DNA of 64,000 bases from Prorocentrum cordatum (GCA_963575745.1 CAUYUJ010013925.1:146030-210029); one strand, 5' to 3'. Counted from the stretch's first letter, positions 1 to 10,350 are shown. Translations and numbers: made by a program. Notes: generated from the letters alone by a model not told the origin.

Positions 1-105
1 CCTCCCCCCCATCCTCCTCCTCCTCCTCCTCCTCCTCCTCCTCCTCCTCCCCCTCCTCTCCCTCTCCCTCTTCCCCCGCCCGCTGCCCTGGGGAGGTCCC
101 GATCG
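1..105. repeat. CTC-rich microsatellite
   Basis: Imperfect (CTC)n/(CCT)n tract that opens the window and merges into the low-complexity end of the exon to its right. No coding signal is seen before about position 100. Confidence 0.8.
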
Positions 106-487
106 AGAACTTCGATGCGAATCCTGCCATCCGAAGAGGCTGGCGTCATCTTCCGCCCCCCCACCCCCTCGCTCCTGTGCAGCATGTGAGCAAGTAGATG
201 ATGTTTGGGGGTCAGTGCAATACCCGCGGCAACTGTGGAGAGCAAGTGCGTGTCCAAGGCAGTCATGATGTCGCGCATCGTATGCGGGGGCGGGATGATA
301 TCGCTTTCCTTGAGCTTGTTAACAATCGTTTCCAATGAAGCACCACATCCCAGAATTGCATCCCCAAAGACGGCCGCGCCACCATATCTGATTAGTTCCG
401 ACGTAGCAAACGTAAGTAGAGTGGAAGCTTCTGCCGCTTTGAGGTTCATGTGACCTCCTGGATGAAGACCATTCTGGAGCGTTGTTT
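105..487 (-). CDS. Downstream exon of transposase-like repeat-family gene
   Basis: On the minus strand one frame is open across this stretch. It begins after CACTTAG, contains HPGGHMNLKAAEASTLL and ends near LLAHMLHRSEG. By my recollection of the dinoflagellate family, a KAAE..LL segment followed by H.LLAHML follows the segment encoded at 1247-2874, so this is read as the next exon of that gene. The start is an inferred acceptor and the 3' end runs into low-complexity sequence, so neither end is secure. No stop codon or terminal motif was identified. Confidence 0.5.
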
Positions 488-951
488 CTAAGTGTACGGT
501 GGGGGGGGGGGGGCGGAGAGGGTGAAACCTCATGCTTTGCATCGCGTCTGACGCTAGAATCCCACGAGCATCCGGATCCTGCCCGGCACAAAACGGAGGC
601 CTGTGAGACACAAGCGAATGGGCAAGACGAGGGAGGGAAAAGGGGGGAAGAAAGACGGCAGGGGCGAGGTACAGAGGACGGAAGGAGCCCGAGCGGCGCT
701 CTCGCCCAGCTCCAGCGAGGAGGCGCATTCAGCGTGCCAACGAGTCCCCCGATCGGGACCTCGCGGATTCGTTCGACCCGCGGCCGTCTCCATGGCGCGC
801 AGGGGCGGGGCTCGTGCATTGGTGCACCAGGAGGAAGAGGGGTAGTGGGAGGAGGGGATCAGGATGTCAGGGGGGGTGGGGGGGTGGGGGAGAGGGGGGA
901 GGGGAGCGAGGGCGACGACGACGACGGAATGAAGGGGTGGGGCCATGGAGA

Positions 952-986
<35 letters not shown>

Positions 987-1246
987 CACACGTGCAATGC
1001 ATGCGAGTGCATCGGAAGACCACGCGTGATCGCATTCGATTCCATGATCTGGGACAAGGCATGATGTGTCATCTTGTGCTGCAGAATGCGGTCACCACTG
1101 GACGTCACTATACGCGAGCGCACAATTATAGTACCAGGTGCGCGCGTGATCCTCCCGTTCAAGCCTCCTCCTCACCTCGTCCCCCCCCCCATCCAGGCCC
1201 CCTCCATCCTCCGCCCCTTCATCCTCGATCCCTCCGAAAGACTGTC

Positions 1247-2874
1247 TCAAAAAACAATGTCCTGAAGATTGCAGCCTTTTCGCTTGCCCATCATCTTGAG
1301 GGTAATAGTGTTGACCCTGCGATTCAAGGGGATACTGCGACGATCTTGCCATGCTTCCAGATCTCCCCGAAGCCAATTGATGCCGTTCTCCAGCACGCTA
1401 TCCAAGTCGCCCTGCGCCCGCCACGGGTTCGCGAGCAGCACTCGCCAGAGCGCCGCCGAAATGTACCGGATGAGGGGCCCCAAAAAAAGCGTGTGGAGAG
1501 CGTCCACCGCGAGGGTGCGGTGCGGAGAAGTGCCGAGCTCCTCGGAGAACAATGGGCACCTGTGATTCAGCGAGTCAATCACCTTGCCGTCCCTATCTCC
1601 GCGCCGAGGGCGCCACAGAGTCACCGTGGTTGGCAATCCCACCCTCTCCAGGCCGTAAATGTCAGGAAGCGCCCTGCTCGGCTCAAGACGGTCGCCTTTG
1701 GTCAAGTTCACTCCGTTCACAACGGTATCGTTTCTGATCGCGCGGCCCCCAATCTCTTTCTTGGATTTCTCGGGGCGCAGGGCCCTGATCAACATATTCC
1801 TGACTTCTAGCGTGTCGATGGTGACGTTAACCTCGCACGCCCGACAGGCCTTATCGTAGTCTGCGTGCGTCTTGAGTAGCCAGTGTGGCCCAGGTCCGAC
1901 ATGCCTGTCATGATCACCTAGCTCCTCTTTCGTGGCGTGGCAGAACTGGCACGGGGAGAACTTGGACGCCCACGACGCCAAACCCAACGTGTGGGAGTGC
2001 TCACTCCAATCGCCCTTGATGTATAGCAGCACGGTTCGGTACGACAAGGGCGACGCGCTGTCCATCCAATCCCCCCCGCACCACGGAGACCCATCATATC
2101 GGCAAGGGGGGCGTTCGCCCCGCTGCGTGTGGGCCAATTGCCACTGAACTGCTGAAAGAAGAGGTTGGATCGAACACCAGCCACGGCATCCACAGGTGCA
2201 GTAATCGCCAGATTTTAGCGGGGCCAGGAAGTGCCGCTTGCCACTCAAGAGGTTGATCCCCCAAATGCCCAGGACGGTCTCTGAGCGCCCCGCTGCTTGT
2301 GAAATGAATCGGACCCCGTCCACATACACAGCAACGGGCACGGGGTCCGTCACATTGTCTCTCCGTGCTTGCTGGACAACTGGATGGTCTGTGCACGCTG
2401 GCACGTCCAGCACCGTGGATGGTCGCTGGTCCAGCGGCAATTCTAATATGTCCATAGTGGTTGAGTCGCACTCGAGTTCGGTCTCCAACGCCTGCCAGAA
2501 TGCACTCATGGGTACGTCGCAGACTATGCGGTGCTCTCGTTTGCCAAGGTTTAATGGCACAGCAACTGTAAACAAGGGGGAACCATCTGGCATCGCAGAG
2601 TCCAGGTGTTTTTGAAAGCGTCCTGTGGGTGCATCAGGCGGCGTTGCATACCTAGCAAAGTCTCCGCCCTGAATGCCCGCAAGACTGGCTAAGTGGCAAA
2701 TTGAGCATAGGTCCTTGGCACTTAACTTACACGTTGAATACAATGTGAGCAAGTAACGCAAGAGTTCACATCCAGCCTCCCGCTGTTGCTGGGCGGCTGG
2801 TCTCCACATTCGTGACCACGCTGAGCCAAACAGGCGATTTACGATACAATTCTCATCGCAGTTAAAATCATCGC
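1247..2874 (-). CDS. Transposase-like dinoflagellate repeat-family protein, main exon
   Basis: A single open frame of about 540 codons. It starts before the first Met: the in-frame sequence DDFNCDENCIVNRLFGSAWS precedes it after an AG acceptor at about 2875. Visible blocks are YVDGV near residue 165, a GDYCTCGCRGWC cysteine cluster, KGDWSEHSHTLGLASW near residue 260, CQFCHATKEEL, and HTLFLGPLIRYI near the end. The layout (VDG, then KGDW, then CxxC) resembles DDE transposase-like families that are abundant in dinoflagellate genomes, but I cannot assign the catalytic triad. The frame closes at 1247; the true donor is probably just upstream, for example GAAAAG then GC. It may be a live or a domesticated element gene. 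Confidence 0.65.
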
Positions 2875-2889
2875 CTCATCCTAAGATCT

Positions 2890-3005
2890 TCAACTCATAT
2901 CATTGCGACCCTCCTCCCCCTTCCCCCCCCCACCTCCTCCTCTCCCTCCTCCTCCTCCCCCCTCCAAAGGCTGGCGTTCATCCCCCCCCCCCCCTTGCCT
3001 CCGTC
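2890..3005. repeat. C-rich (CCT)n low-complexity tract
   Basis: Imperfect CTC/CCT repeats ending in a run of C. Overlapping reading frames here are compositional artefacts. Confidence 0.75.
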
Positions 3006-3820
3006 GCAAATGGCCGAAGGGGAGGCCCCGACCAGATCTGTTTCGAGCACGACTACGGGGCAAGGGTGCCATCGCGAGGCCCCATTATGCATGCGGCTAA
3101 CTGCCACGTGGATACATCCGCCGACCCCCTCCCCTCCCCCCCAAATGACGCGGCAAGTGAGGGGGGCAGGGGTGGGCGGATGACAAGATGGGGATGGGGC
3201 AGAAAGCAGGCGAAGGTTAGGGTTGAATGCGCAGAGAACGATGCACACTCAGGAGTGAGGAAAGGAGACATGGGGTTGGGGGGGCAGCTCGACCACGCAT
3301 CAGTTCTCGAGAGAATGCTCGAAAGGCTCGTCAGCAGTACGTCTGATCGAGCTTGTGACCTGTTTAGCTCTTCCAAGCCCCTCCGAAGCCAACCTGCCCG
3401 TCTTGCTCGAGAGGGGGCGACGAAGGTTCGCGCCAAAAAGAAGATCAACTACGTCAACTCACACATCCACAGGGGCCATGGGCCACCACGGATCCGAGAA
3501 ACGCCACGCTCTGTTGCACAGCCAACGCTCGAGCGCCAGGAGATGCAGTCCTTATCCCCCCCCCCCCCCTCCTCGTTCTCATCCTCCTCCCCCCTCCTCA
3601 GAGCTAGGCAGCCGCGGGCGCGAGCTCTGCCTGGGCCAAGAAGGCATGGCGCCCAGCGCAGCTGAGCCGACGGGCGACTATCTGGCCTGAGCCAGTGAAA
3701 AAGACAGCTCGAGAGACCCTGCGATCACCCATCGCTTCGGGCCGGCTTGCGCGCCCTCCGACCGATCTACATATCCGAAACCTATCGTCTACCCACGTCG
3801 TCTGGGAACGATTTTCCATC
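3005..3820. other. Non-coding stretch, no gene seen
   Basis: About 800 bases with only short, low-complexity open frames on both strands. A C-run at 3558-3570 and short CTC blocks are the only features. No family motif or splice-bounded exon could be recognised. Confidence 0.5.
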
Positions 3821-3825
3821 TGACC

Positions 3826-4010
3826 TGACCTGGTCGCCCAAAATTCTGCCCTGACCCGGTCGCCCCAAATTCCACCGCAAACTCCAATGCAATGGAATTT
3901 GCGATGGAAACCATTTTCCATCGCATTTCGCCTGATACATTCGCTCAAAACCACTGTTTTCCAATGCATTGGAAAATCCAAATTCCACCGCAAATTCCAC
4001 CGCAATATTT
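3826..4010. repeat. Cluster of short palindromes and direct repeats
   Basis: TGACCTGGTCGCCC at about 3827 is repeated as TGACCCGGTCGCCC at about 3853. An inverted repeat with 10-bp arms (GCGATGGAAA / TTTCCATCGC, 4-bp loop) lies at 3901-3924. A perfect 20-bp palindrome, TTTTCCAATGCATTGGAAAA, lies at 3957-3976. Both sit among repeats of AAATTCCACCGC. This looks like a foldback element with internal subrepeats, of unknown family. Confidence 0.6.
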
Positions 4011-4318
4011 TCGAGGGTCAGGGGTGTTTTTCCTCAGCGAGCTTTGTTTTTGGGGTGCCCAGGGTCGCAATTCTTCAAGGATGGAGGGCACAAGCTCGAT
4101 GTGGGCCTGCTGCAAAACTCGCCCCACGGATTCAACATCCCACGAGCTGCAACATTCAGAAGTTGCAATTGAAACCGAGAATTCAAGCCACTGGCGAGAG
4201 ACAAAATTCTCGGTGAGACCCAGGCTGCTCATCAGCCGATGCATTCATGTGCGAAGCACATGATACCCCAGTCAGAAGCTAGCAGCTAGCACCTGACTCT
4301 GCCCCTGAACGTCAGAAT

Positions 4319-5047
4319 CTACGCCTCCTGCTTAATCTCAGCCTGGTTCATCGCCCTGACCTCGTGGAGGTTCATTAAAATCTTGCAGGACTGCGCGAGG
4401 CCGTCGAGCTTCGGGTTCAGCATCACGAGCTCAGCAATGCCCTTGAGATACTGCGTGCCCAAGACCGACTTGAGCTTGGGAAACTCCGCCGCCATGATCT
4501 TCGGAAGTAGGTCGCTCGAGTTGATGATGGCCATGACGGCCTCCAACTTCGCTTGCGTCGTCGGCGTCTCTGGGTCGGTCTTGGCCCACGCCCATTCTGC
4601 CCGCTTCTCCATGTTTGTCTGCAGGAGGCTGGCGCTGGATGTCAAACTCAAATAGCGCTGGTAACATTTCCGTGCTGTGATGATGTCGCGCTTCGCCTTA
4701 TCTTTGGCTTCCTTCGTTTCCATGGCCAAGCGTTCCTGTGCAGCCGACTCCTTTTTTTCCTTGGCCAGCCTCGACTTCTTCTGAGCAGGCGTCTCGTCGA
4801 GGTGCTTGGCAGCGTCGGCGGCTGGCTTCCCCTCGGTGGCGGCTTGGCCTGTGGCAGCGGGCTTGCCCGCGGTGGCGGCTTGGCCTGTGGCAGCGGCCTT
4901 GCCTGTGGTGGCTGCCTCGCCTGGGCCCGCGGCGGCGACCTGGCCCGTGCTGGCGGCCTGGCCCGCGGGCGGGGGGTCGGAGGGCTGCTTGCTCGTAAGC
5001 CTCCTCCTCTTGCCCTCTCCGTCAGCCGCCGCGTCCGCCTCCAGCTC
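4319..5047 (-). CDS. C-terminal exon of dinoflagellate repeat-family protein (copy 1)
   Basis: 243 codons from an AG acceptor at 5048 to a TAG at 4319-4321. The N-terminal third is an Ala/Gly/Thr/Gln/Lys minisatellite-coded stretch built on GKPAATGQAA-like units. The middle is a charged, probably coiled-coil region (AQKKSRLAKEKKESAAQ). The C-terminal third contains WAWAKTD, then LGTQYLKGIAELV and a final QAEIKQEA. A W.WA block followed by (T/L)..LK.. is how I remember one widespread uncharacterised dinoflagellate protein family; a second, diverged C-terminus of the same type lies at 6687-7345. Lys-rich composition suggests a nucleic-acid-binding or nuclear protein, but no enzyme motif is present. 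Confidence 0.6.
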   Translation of the reverse strand, partial: ELEADAAADGEGKRRRLTSKQPSDPPPAGQAASTGQVAAAGPGEAATTGKAAATGQAATAGKPAATGQAATEGKPAADAAKHLDETPAQKKSRLAKEKKESAAQERLAMETKEAKDKAKRDIITARKCYQRYLSLTSSASLLQTNMEKRAEWAWAKTDPETPTTQAKLEAVMAIINSSDLLPKIMAAEFPKLKSVLGTQYLKGIAELVMLNPKLDGLAQSCKILMNLHEVRAMNQAEIKQEA

Positions 5048-5395
5048 CTCGGGGTTGGCAAAAAAAAAAAAAATGGTTCCGGATGGGGGTGCGCGATGAG
5101 GAGGAGCAGGAATATCATCGAACGTGGGAAGGTGAGGATGGTCGAAAAGAGGATGAGGAGGAGCAGCAGCAGCAGCAGCATGAGGAGAGAGATGAGGAGA
5201 GACACGCCAGGAGGGAGGGGGGCAGGAAGAAGAGGAGGAGGAGGAGGAGGAGGAGGAGGAGATGGGAGAGGAGGAGGCGGATGGGGACGGCGGGGAGGAG
5301 CAAAGGAGGGGAGAGGCGAGGAGCGGGAGGAGAGGGGGGGAGACGGAAGGAAAAGGTTTGGGAGGGGTTGAGCAGTCCGTGGGTGTGTCCTCAAC
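5048..5395. repeat. (GGA)n-rich intron of the minus-strand gene
   Basis: Separates the exons at 4319-5047 and 5396-5480. It has GGA/GCA blocks at 5155-5280 and an A-run at about 5061-5073 that gives the minus-strand acceptor a T-rich tract. Confidence 0.6.
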
Positions 5396-5480
5396 CTTCT
5401 TGTCCAGGACGGCGCGCGGGTTGTTCGACCACTCTTTGTGCAGGGTCCAGGCCGTCGTGAAGGTGTTCGTGAAACCCTCG
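5396..5480 (-). CDS. Upstream exon of copy 1 gene
   Basis: Minus-strand frame GFTNTFTTAWTLHKEWSNNP continuing to LDKK, followed by a GT donor at 5395 (AAGAAG then GTTGAG). The acceptor is probably GCCGAG just upstream of the GGTTTC that encodes GF. The AWTLHKEW pattern looks like folded protein rather than repeat translation. Placing it upstream of the 4319-5047 exon is inferred from order and strand. Confidence 0.45.
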
Positions 5481-5639
5481 GCTGCATCGCGCCCCCTTCC
5501 GATCGATCGATTGATCTCGTGATCTTCGAAGCAATCGGAGGAGGAGGAGGACGACGACGAGGAGGAGGGGGGAGGAAGGAAGAGGTGGGGGAGGAGGAGG
5601 TGCAGCAGGAGGAGGAGGAGGAGAGGTAGGACACACCCT

Positions 5640-5840
5640 GGGGACGTAGACCGAAATCGCGTCGCCTGCCGTCGCAATCAGCAAAGATCGAGCTTCGATC
5701 AACGAGGCAAACCGAGCGGGGCGCGGTCTCCAAGTACAGGCACCGCAAGCATGATGTCATCGGGCAATATACGATCCAGGGCGGCCCCATCTGCATGCAC
5801 TTGCTGAAGTAGCGGCAAGCCTGGGCTTGGGCCCACTCTT
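5640..5840 (-). CDS. Possible exon, frame uncertain
   Basis: Two overlapping minus-strand frames look protein-like: LPLLQQVHADGAALDRILPD before about 5705 and ASLIEARSLLIATAGDAISV after it. Joining them needs a one-base shift near 5705. A third frame is also open. The stretch lies between GGA-rich tracts typical of introns here, so it is reported as a probable exon with a frameshift or sequencing error. Confidence 0.35.
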
Positions 5841-6119
5841 TGGGGCCCCCCCCATCATCCTTAATCTGACTCGTGCTCCCAGCCTCGCGCCTCTCCCCAG
5901 TCCTTCCCTCTCCTCGCCGCCCCTCCAACCTCATTCTCTACGTCCTTCTTCCTCCGAGGCGCATCCTCGAGACAGCGCCCCTGGCACCCGAAGTCGGGTC
6001 GGCGGTTCGACCAACGGGCTCGTTATTTTCAAGACCCCCAAGGCCTACCATATCCCCCTGCCGATTACACGTGGTGCCCAAAATCGCGCCAGAAACCAGA
6101 TGCGCCATTTCTCCAGAAG

Positions 6120-6320
6120 ACGAAGACATGGACGAGGGAGGAGAAGGAGGGGGAGGAGGAGGAGGACGGGCAGGCAAACGAGGAGGAGGAGAGGGAGAAG
6201 GAGTCAGGAGGAGGAGGAGGAGGAGGAAGAGGAGGCGGAGGAGGAGGAGGAGGAGGAGGAGGAGGGGGAGGAGGGGGAGGTGGGGGAGGAGGAGGGAGGC
6301 GGAGGAGGAGGAATAATCGA
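6120..6320. repeat. (GGA)n microsatellite
   Basis: Nearly continuous GGA/GAG units over 200 bases. Long acidic or poly-Pro open frames here are repeat artefacts. Confidence 0.85.
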
Positions 6321-6377
6321 ATCGCGGTCAAATTCGACCCCCCCCCCAAGGAGCTTGAAGCCAGCCCAGCTTCCCTC

Positions 6378-6477
6378 NNNNNNNNNNNNNNNNNNNNNNN
6401 NNNNNNNNNNNNNNNNNNNNNNNNNNNNNNNNNNNNNNNNNNNNNNNNNNNNNNNNNNNNNNNNNNNNNNNNNNNNN
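6378..6477. other. Assembly gap (100 N)
   Basis: Exactly 100 N. Directly after it an approximately 40-bp unit containing GCGCTGCATTTCCGATGTTG occurs twice in tandem (6487-6551), so the gap probably lies in a tandem repeat. Confidence 0.95.
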
Positions 6478-6686
6478 GGTTTGGGGTTTGCGCTGCATTT
6501 CCGATGTTGTTAAGGGTGCGCTTGGGTTTTGCGCTGCATTTCCGATGTTGCCAAGGGGGCGTTCGATGTTTGCTCGATATGCTAGCAAAGCTCGCGCCGA
6601 AATCTCGAAAATATCAAACATGCCGACGCTCTGTCAGCACACAACTGAAAAAAACGTTGCACGCAAGCTCGACACGGGGGCGCCTC

Positions 6687-6805
6687 CTAGTCCTTCTTCC
6701 TGGCGCTCTGCTGCCTGAACATCATCTTCACCTCGTCGGAGAGATTCTGCACGGGCTTCATGAGCTCCTCGGCGCGGGCTTTATGCACGAAATGATTGGC
6801 TCGGA
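6687..6805 (-). CDS. Terminal exon of repeat-family protein (copy 2)
   Basis: The minus strand reads ANHFVHKARAEELMKPVQNL then SDEVKMMFRQQSARKKD and TAG (6687-6689). Composition is amphipathic and charged, like the end of the copy 1 protein. Upstream of about 6805 the DNA changes to an AT-rich TATG/CATA stretch, taken as intron. It is paired with the exon at 7170-7337 by order and family resemblance. Confidence 0.5.
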
Positions 6806-6960
6806 TGTCGATATGTGTACATATGAATATATGTATATGTGTATGGGTATGCATACATCTGGCATTCTATACATGACATTTGCTTATGTATGTAAATATG
6901 TACTCATAAAGCATACATATAATATATCTATATATAACTACACACATAGCTAAGCACGTG
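6805..6960. repeat. AT-rich (TATG/CATA)n stretch
   Basis: Alternating TATG, CATA and ATAT units, strongly AT-rich against a GC-rich background. Read as intron of the flanking minus-strand gene. Confidence 0.7.
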
Positions 6961-7169
6961 CATATACATAGCTCATGCGCCACGTGGGGAGGGTGTCAGC
7001 GGCAAACCAATGACGAGAGAGAGAGGGCATGGGCATGACGGTCAGGGCCGAATGGGGATCAAGGGCAGGGACAAGTTGCGTGGGAGCGGAGTGAGCGACT
7101 TTGGAGTTCAACGGAGCGCCGCTAGATGAGGAGGCGCCAACAAACACAGGGGGAGGGCGACGAGAATAA

Positions 7170-7337
7170 ACATGATCGGAGCAATCGCGTCCTTGACCAT
7201 GTTCGTGATATCCACCTCCACCTGGGCTGGCCCGAGACTCTTCATGAGGTCCTTCAGGTCCTGCGTCAGGGCCTCGCTGTACAGCTGTTTCGAGTTGACG
7301 ATGCGCTTCGCCTCCGATCCCATTTTTATGATGCCCG
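7170..7337 (-). CDS. Penultimate exon of repeat-family protein (copy 2)
   Basis: The minus strand reads MGSEAKRIVNSKQLYSEALT then QDLKDLMKSLGPAQVEVDIT and NMVKDAIAPI. The (T)QDLKDL block matches the GTQYLKGI block of the copy 1 C-terminus, so I read it as the same domain. The probable acceptor is GAGACAG before GGGGAGG, near 7350; the donor near 7170 is unclear. The natural upstream partner by family order would be the WAWASSE exon at 10598-10693, but a different gene's terminal exon lies between them. Confidence 0.5.
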
Positions 7338-7379
7338 CTCGCGCCCTCCCCCTGTCTCTGCTGTTCACACCCCTCCTCC

Positions 7380-7560
7380 AACTTACATTCCTCTTCCACC
7401 CATCCCTCCCGATCTCCTCCTCCTCCACCTCACATTCCCCCCATCCACGTATCTCCCCTCCTCCTCCATCCTCCACTACTCCAATCATCTCCTCCACCTC
7501 CGCCCTCCGCTCAAGTTCCCTCCTCTCTTGCCTCCTCATTCCCTCCTCCCTCAGCAGGCA
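7380..7560. repeat. CTCC-rich intron-like tract
   Basis: Imperfect CTC/CCT repeats. Open frames on both strands are compositional. Confidence 0.6.
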
Positions 7561-7928
7561 TTCATGTGTAGAATTTGGTTTTCGAAATTCGGTGTTTTTT
7601 TGTTTTTTCTGAGCGCACTCAGGCCCCCACTGGGGCCCACGAAATAGGCCCACTCACCCGAGAATAAACACACGTTTCAGAACACGTCGAAAGGGGGCTG
7701 GTTCGAGCGACCGGCCATCCCCCCAAACCTCCCGTCACTCCCATCGCCTCTCTCTTTCAACCCCACCCTTTCTTCTTTCGCGAGCCCCCCCCTGCTTCTG
7801 CCAACTTCCTTAGCAGAGATCGCTGCCACTCTTGCAGCGGGAACTGTCAACCCAGCATCCCAGGGCGTGCGCAGCAGCGTCTATCGCTGCAACCACTGGA
7901 CTCCAATGGAGTCCCTATGTGCTGGCCC

Positions 7929-9032
7929 TCAGAACATGTCAAACAGGCCAAGGGGGATCTCCGTCGAGTCGCCACCCTGCTCATGCTTCTTCTCGGTCGG
8001 CGGCGCGGTCGCCGCTGTCGGCATCGGATTCGTCGGTTTGACCCCTACCCCAGTCACCGCTGGCACCAATGGCTGGCTGACCTTGTCGCCCGACACTGGC
8101 TCGACCAGCGACTTGGTCTCCGACGGAGACTGCGGCTTGACAGCGGGGTCAGGCTGGGGCTGGTGCTGTGGCTGCGGATCGGGACTGCCACACCTCGGCT
8201 TCTTTGGCGATGGCGTCCTCGAGGTAGGCGCCGCCGCCGCGGGCCTCTTCTTGGCCGCGAGCGCCAACTGGCCAGCGCTCTTGGCCGCGGGCTTCTTCCC
8301 GACCGGTCGCTCGGCTTCCTCCTCCTCCTCGCTCTCCTCGGCCTCATCATCGTCGCCCTCCGCGGGGTCCTTCTCGGCGCCAGGCTCTTCTTCATCAGCC
8401 TCCTCCTCCTCGTCCTCCTCGCCCGCCTTGTCCTTCTCCTCGCGCGCCTTGTCCTTTGCGGGTGCCTTCGTCTGCTTGGCGCCCTGCGCCGCGGCTGGCC
8501 TCCTCATCAGCGCAGCAGCAGCCCTCTCGTCCTTCGCATTCTTGTCGGCGAACTCCTTCTTGGCCACCTCCATCTTGTCCTTCTCGGTCTTGCCTTGCAC
8601 GTGCTGGCTCGTCTGCTCCTTCAGGAAGGCGATCTGACCGTCGCAGTCTTCAATCTCGGCCATCTGCATGACCATCTTCGGCCTCTTCGCGTAGGAAACC
8701 TCTTCCCAGATGGCGAAGAATTTCTTCCCAAGCCTCGAGTACCTCGCCAGCTGCACCAGCATGCCAGTGCTCGTGTGCTTAGCCTCCATGAGCTTGTTAT
8801 CGGAGCTGTCCCTGCCCTTGCCCTTGCCCTTGCCTTTGCCACCGCCTTTGGCCGACGCGTACCAAGTGCGGAGCTTCGCGAACGTCAGCCCAGGGATCTG
8901 CTTCGCGTGCCCGTCCTTCCACTTCACCGTGACCTCGGCGCTGCCATCCATGGACGGGTCGTCTTCGGGCTTCTCGGCGTAGTCGGGGACCAAGGACGCG
9001 GACCCCTCGGCCAAGGACACGCGGTAGACTGC
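7929..9032 (-). CDS. KRPAAA-type charged protein, terminal exon
   Basis: 368 codons including TGA (7929-7931), opened by the acceptor CCCCCAG at 9033. It begins AVYRVSLAEG, then VKWKDGHAKQIPGLTFAKLR, a GKGKGKGKG stretch, a segment with YSRLGKKFFAIWEEV, an alternating-charge helix (AFLKEQTSQHVQGKTEKDK), a long Glu/Asp/Lys/Ala tract with KKPAAK and KKRPAAAAP, and the end LGLFDMF. Ala-Lys-Pro motifs of this kind are very common in uncharacterised dinoflagellate nuclear proteins and suggest nuclear or DNA-associated localisation. No catalytic domain is recognisable. The upstream exon is probably 9672-9993, which joins in phase. Confidence 0.65.
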   Translation of the reverse strand, partial: AVYRVSLAEGSASLVPDYAEKPEDDPSMDGSAEVTVKWKDGHAKQIPGLTFAKLRTWYASAKGGGKGKGKGKGRDSSDNKLMEAKHTSTGMLVQLARYSRLGKKFFAIWEEVSYAKRPKMVMQMAEIEDCDGQIAFLKEQTSQHVQGKTEKDKMEVAKKEFADKNAKDERAAAALMRRPAAAQGAKQTKAPAKDKAREEKDKAGEEDEEEEADEEEPGAEKDPAEGDDDEAEESEEEEEAERPVGKKPAAKSAGQLALAAKKRPAAAAPTSRTPSPKKPRCGSPDPQPQHQPQPDPAVKPQSPSETKSLVEPVSGDKVSQPLVPAVTGVGVKPTNPMPTAATAPPTEKKHEQGGDSTEIPLGLFDMF

Positions 9033-9229
9033 CTGGGGGCTATAGAGGAGGCGGGCAGATGGCTCATGGAAAGCCGACGATCGAGGACGGGGGCCTGGGC
9101 AATTCGATGCCGGTCACGATCGGAGGGAGGGGCGGTGTGGAAATCAAGTTTTACATTGGCACTCTCGCGCCCTCAGGTGCTCGTCCACGCCGTACTCATA
9201 GCCAGCAGTCTCAGGGCCAGATTAAGTTA

Positions 9230-9330
9230 GCCATCGCTCCTCCTCCTCCTTCCTCCTCCTCCTCCTTCTCCTCCTCCTCCTCGCCTCCTCCTCCTCCTCC
9301 TCCTCCTCCCTCCTCCTCCTCGTCTTAAGC
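9230..9330. repeat. (CTC)n microsatellite
   Basis: Nearly pure CTC units in the intron between the exons at 7929-9032 and 9672-9993. Confidence 0.85.
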
Positions 9331-9554
9331 CCCCCACTTCTCATCGTAGCCTCCACCGCATGGCCCGCCGATTTTTTCTGCATCCAGCCGTGGCGACGAG
9401 AAGCCACCAGAAACCCCTTGCAGCGATCCGCCCCCCCCAAAAATGCACGACCTCTGCAGCGTCGCGCTCGCGATCCTCCGTCGCGACAACGAACGACTTG
9501 ACCCACTTGGCGCGCTTGTCCGTAGGTTTGTTCCTAGGAATGGGCGCTCATCGC

Positions 9555-9668
9555 CGCTCCTCCTCCTCCTCCTCCGCCTCCTCATTGTCCTCACTCCCCC
9601 TCCTCCTCCCCCTCCCCATCCTCCCCCTCCTCCTCCTCCTCCTCCTCCTCCTCCTCCTCGCCGCTCCT
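9555..9668. repeat. (CTC)n microsatellite
   Basis: CTC units ending directly at the inferred donor of the exon at 9672-9993. Confidence 0.85.
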
Positions 9669-9671
9669 CGC

Positions 9672-9993
9672 TTTGATGACGCCCTGCGACACATGGCGAA
9701 GCATCGCTCGGACCATCTTGCTCCGCGATGATGCCCAATCCGAAGCCTGGCTGGCGAGCTTCCACTGCTTCTCATTCGCGGAGGCCAAGGCTCTGAGCAC
9801 CTTCTCGCCGTAGAGCTGCGTGAACGTCTGGTTCGGGTACAGCGCGTTGCGAAGGTCGATCAGCATCTTGCCAATTCGTCAACTCGTCGGTGTCCGCGGA
9901 ATCGCCCATGTCCTCCGAGTACTCCAGCGCGTCCGTGTCATCGATGTGGCGCTGCAGGACCTCCACGATCTTCTGCTCGAGCTCCTCGTCATC
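9672..9993 (-). CDS. Internal exon upstream of KRPAAA-type protein, frameshifted
   Basis: The minus strand starts after CAGCAGAG with DDEELEQKIVEVLQRHIDDT and reads to DTDELTNW. A one-base shift near 9875 is then needed to continue as MLIDLRNALYPNQTFTQLYG and on to MLRHVSQGVIK. Both halves look like ordinary folded or helical protein. The end (ATCAAA then GC) joins in phase to AVYRVSL at 9032, a GC donor. The shift may be a sequencing error or a real lesion. Confidence 0.5.
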
Positions 9994-10204
9994 CTCTGCT
10001 GGGCCGCGAAGACGCCTACGGCCGCTCGAAGCTGCAGGCATAGCGACGGCTGGAGCCGTCGATCCAGGCGCGCGCGCCGCGCGCCCCTCCTGCCCCGCTT
10101 GGGGGAAGAGCCCAAATGGCTACGCAAGCTCCCCATCCACCCCCCCTCGTTCTCCCTGCCGCCCTTCTCACTTGTCCCCCCCGCCCTGGTCGCAGATATC
10201 TGTG

Positions 10205-10350
10205 GCGCACGCGGCGGGCTTCTGATCTGGTCGACCGGGCACGACCGACGAATCGGCGCTTGCGGCGGGCTTCTGGTCTCCTGACCGGGCACGGCCGACG
10301 AATCGGCGCTTGCGGCGGGCTTCTGGTCTCCTGACTGAGCGCGGCCGACG
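10205..10350. repeat. Three tandem copies of a ~52-bp unit
   Basis: Unit containing GGCGCTTGCGGCGGGCTTCT then GGTCTCCTGACCGGGCACG and GCCGACGAATC, repeated three times with about 10% divergence. No coding role is evident. Confidence 0.75.

Noticed and set aside
482-1810. 442-codon plus-strand frame at the left end
   Set aside because: Antisense shadow of the minus-strand exon plus GGN-rich repeats; no family-like sequence.
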